The notes under the pieces: model-generated
Databases searched by the model: none
What the model saw: only the letters and a program-made list of their open reading frames with translations
What the model was told of the DNA's origin: nothing
Program-made: the position numbers and the translations under genes
Source: Ga0077555 sp964500805
Lineage (GTDB): Bacteria; Pseudomonadota; Alphaproteobacteria; Rhizobiales; Hyphomicrobiaceae
Length of the DNA stretch: 64,000 nt
Direction: 5' to 3'
Assembly (NCBI GenBank): GCA_964500805.1
Contig: CAZCQH010000029.1
Coordinates: 7,216-71,215 of the forward strand
Shown here: one piece after another, positions 63,455-64,000 of the stretch
Layout: every line of letters starts with the position of its first letter
How positions within the stretch are numbered: the stretch's first letter is position 1

Positions 63455-64000
63455 ATGCCCTGGACCCGTGATCAAATGGCCGCCCGCGCCGCCAAGGAGC
63501 TCGAGGACGGCTTCTATGTGAACCTCGGCATCGGCCTGCCGACGCTGGTCGCCAACTACATCCCAAAGGGCATGGACGTGATGCTGCAGTCGGAGAACGG
63601 TCTCCTCGGCATCGGGCCATTCCCCAGCGAGAACGAGGTCGACGCCGACCTCATCAACGCCGGCAAGCAGACCGTGACGACGCTGCCGGGCTCCAGCTTC
63701 TTCTCCTCGGCTGACTCGTTCGGCATGATCCGCGGCGGTCACATCAACTTGGCCATCCTCGGCGCCATGCAGGTGTCCGAGTCAGGCGACCTCGCCAACT
63801 GGATGATCCCCGGCAAAATGGTGAAGGGCATGGGCGGCGCCATGGACCTCGTCGCCGGCGTCGAGCGCGTCGTGGTCGTGATGGAGCATACGGCCAAGAA
63901 GAAGGACGGCTCGGTCGACATGAAGATCCTGCCCAAGTGCACGCTGCCGCTGACCGGCGTCGGCGTGGTCAACCGCATCATCACCGACCTGGCGGTGATG
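63455..64000 (+). CDS. scoB: 3-oxoacid CoA-transferase subunit B (3' end outside window)
   Basis: The frame is open from the ATG at 63455 to the window end (182 codons; the family is about 210-220). It begins WTRDQMAARAAKELEDGFYVNLGIGLPTLV (core DGFYVNLGIGLPT). The catalytic glutamate is Glu47 in QSENGLLGIG, which forms the enzyme-CoA thioester. SFFSSADSFGMIRGGHINLAILGAMQVS and KMVKGMGGAMDLV are typical. It pairs with scoA at 61505. Confidence 0.93.
   Translation, partial: MPWTRDQMAARAAKELEDGFYVNLGIGLPTLVANYIPKGMDVMLQSENGLLGIGPFPSENEVDADLINAGKQTVTTLPGSSFFSSADSFGMIRGGHINLAILGAMQVSESGDLANWMIPGKMVKGMGGAMDLVAGVERVVVVMEHTAKKKDGSVDMKILPKCTLPLTGVGVVNRIITDLAVM

Overview
The window looks like chromosome from an alphaproteobacterium, most likely an uncultured Hyphomicrobiales (Rhizobiales) member. 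The basis is a GC-rich, densely coding sequence, a YfgM-like TPR protein followed by bamB, a DUF4175/TIGR02302 protein, xerD upstream of accA, an FnrN/FnrL-type oxygen regulator, and many CoA-transferases, SDRs and luciferase-like oxidoreductases. A near-consensus parS site (56214) suggests a chromosomal, perhaps origin-proximal, location. Species cannot be named from the sequence.

The most interesting content is a selenium theme. A selenide, water dikinase fused to an FAD oxidoreductase (8286-10538) shares the window with two thioredoxin-fold genes. Each is interrupted by a single in-frame TGA exactly where the first cysteine of a CxxC motif belongs: a peroxiredoxin-like protein (19921-20568, U-P-Y-C) and a DsbA/FrnE-like protein (45845-46510, U-P-W-C). 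In both, a hairpin with G in its apical loop follows the TGA at bacterial SECIS distance. I read both as selenoproteins that standard gene calling would split or truncate. selA, selB and selC are not in the window.

Layout. 1-5.7 kb: nnrU end, TPR protein, bamB, SDR, class III CoA-transferase, moaB. 5.7-12.7 kb: secreted peptide, EamA transporter, beta-lactamase-fold hydrolase, selD fusion, AstE/AspA-like hydrolase, peroxiredoxin. 12.9-17 kb: MepA endopeptidase and DUF4175 protein. 17-21.9 kb: SDR, LLM oxidoreductase, SDR, Prx-like selenoprotein, 2OG-Fe(II) oxygenase. 22-27.2 kb: a putative oxygen-controlled island with three perfect FNR boxes (TTGAT-N4-ATCAA), a Baeyer-Villiger-type monooxygenase, an unrecognised 533-residue protein, an Fnr-type regulator and a decayed heme-copper oxidase subunit I. 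27.5-33 kb: tRNA-Gly, aconitase X pair, CoA-transferase, phosphoesterase, HMG-CoA lyase-like protein. 33-38.4 kb: GH2 hydrolase, UDP-galactopyranose mutase, glycosyltransferase. 39-42.3 kb: amidohydrolase, Rieske protein, CoA-transferase, VOC protein. 42.4-47.4 kb: xerD, a B12-binding protein that has lost its radical-SAM core, accA, DsbA-like selenoprotein, CAP lipoprotein. 47.9-52.6 kb: a two-gene cassette with a 1145-residue double P-loop ATPase. 52.6-64 kb: DsrE protein, tandem membrane paralogues, rlmN, parS, amidase, DapA-like lyase, VOC, LLM, and a class I CoA-transferase whose A and B genes are separated by about 1.25 kb of small genes, heptamer repeats and a broken S23 gene.

Intergenic repeats are prominent: a palindrome built on GGGGTCAGACCC, a second REP-like hairpin, a conserved 29-mer plus covarying hairpin on both sides of the amidase gene, and TGATTGG heptamers around the S23 remnant. 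The metabolic picture is an acyl-CoA and xenobiotic-catabolising heterotroph with thiol/selenol redox proteins and oxygen-responsive control.
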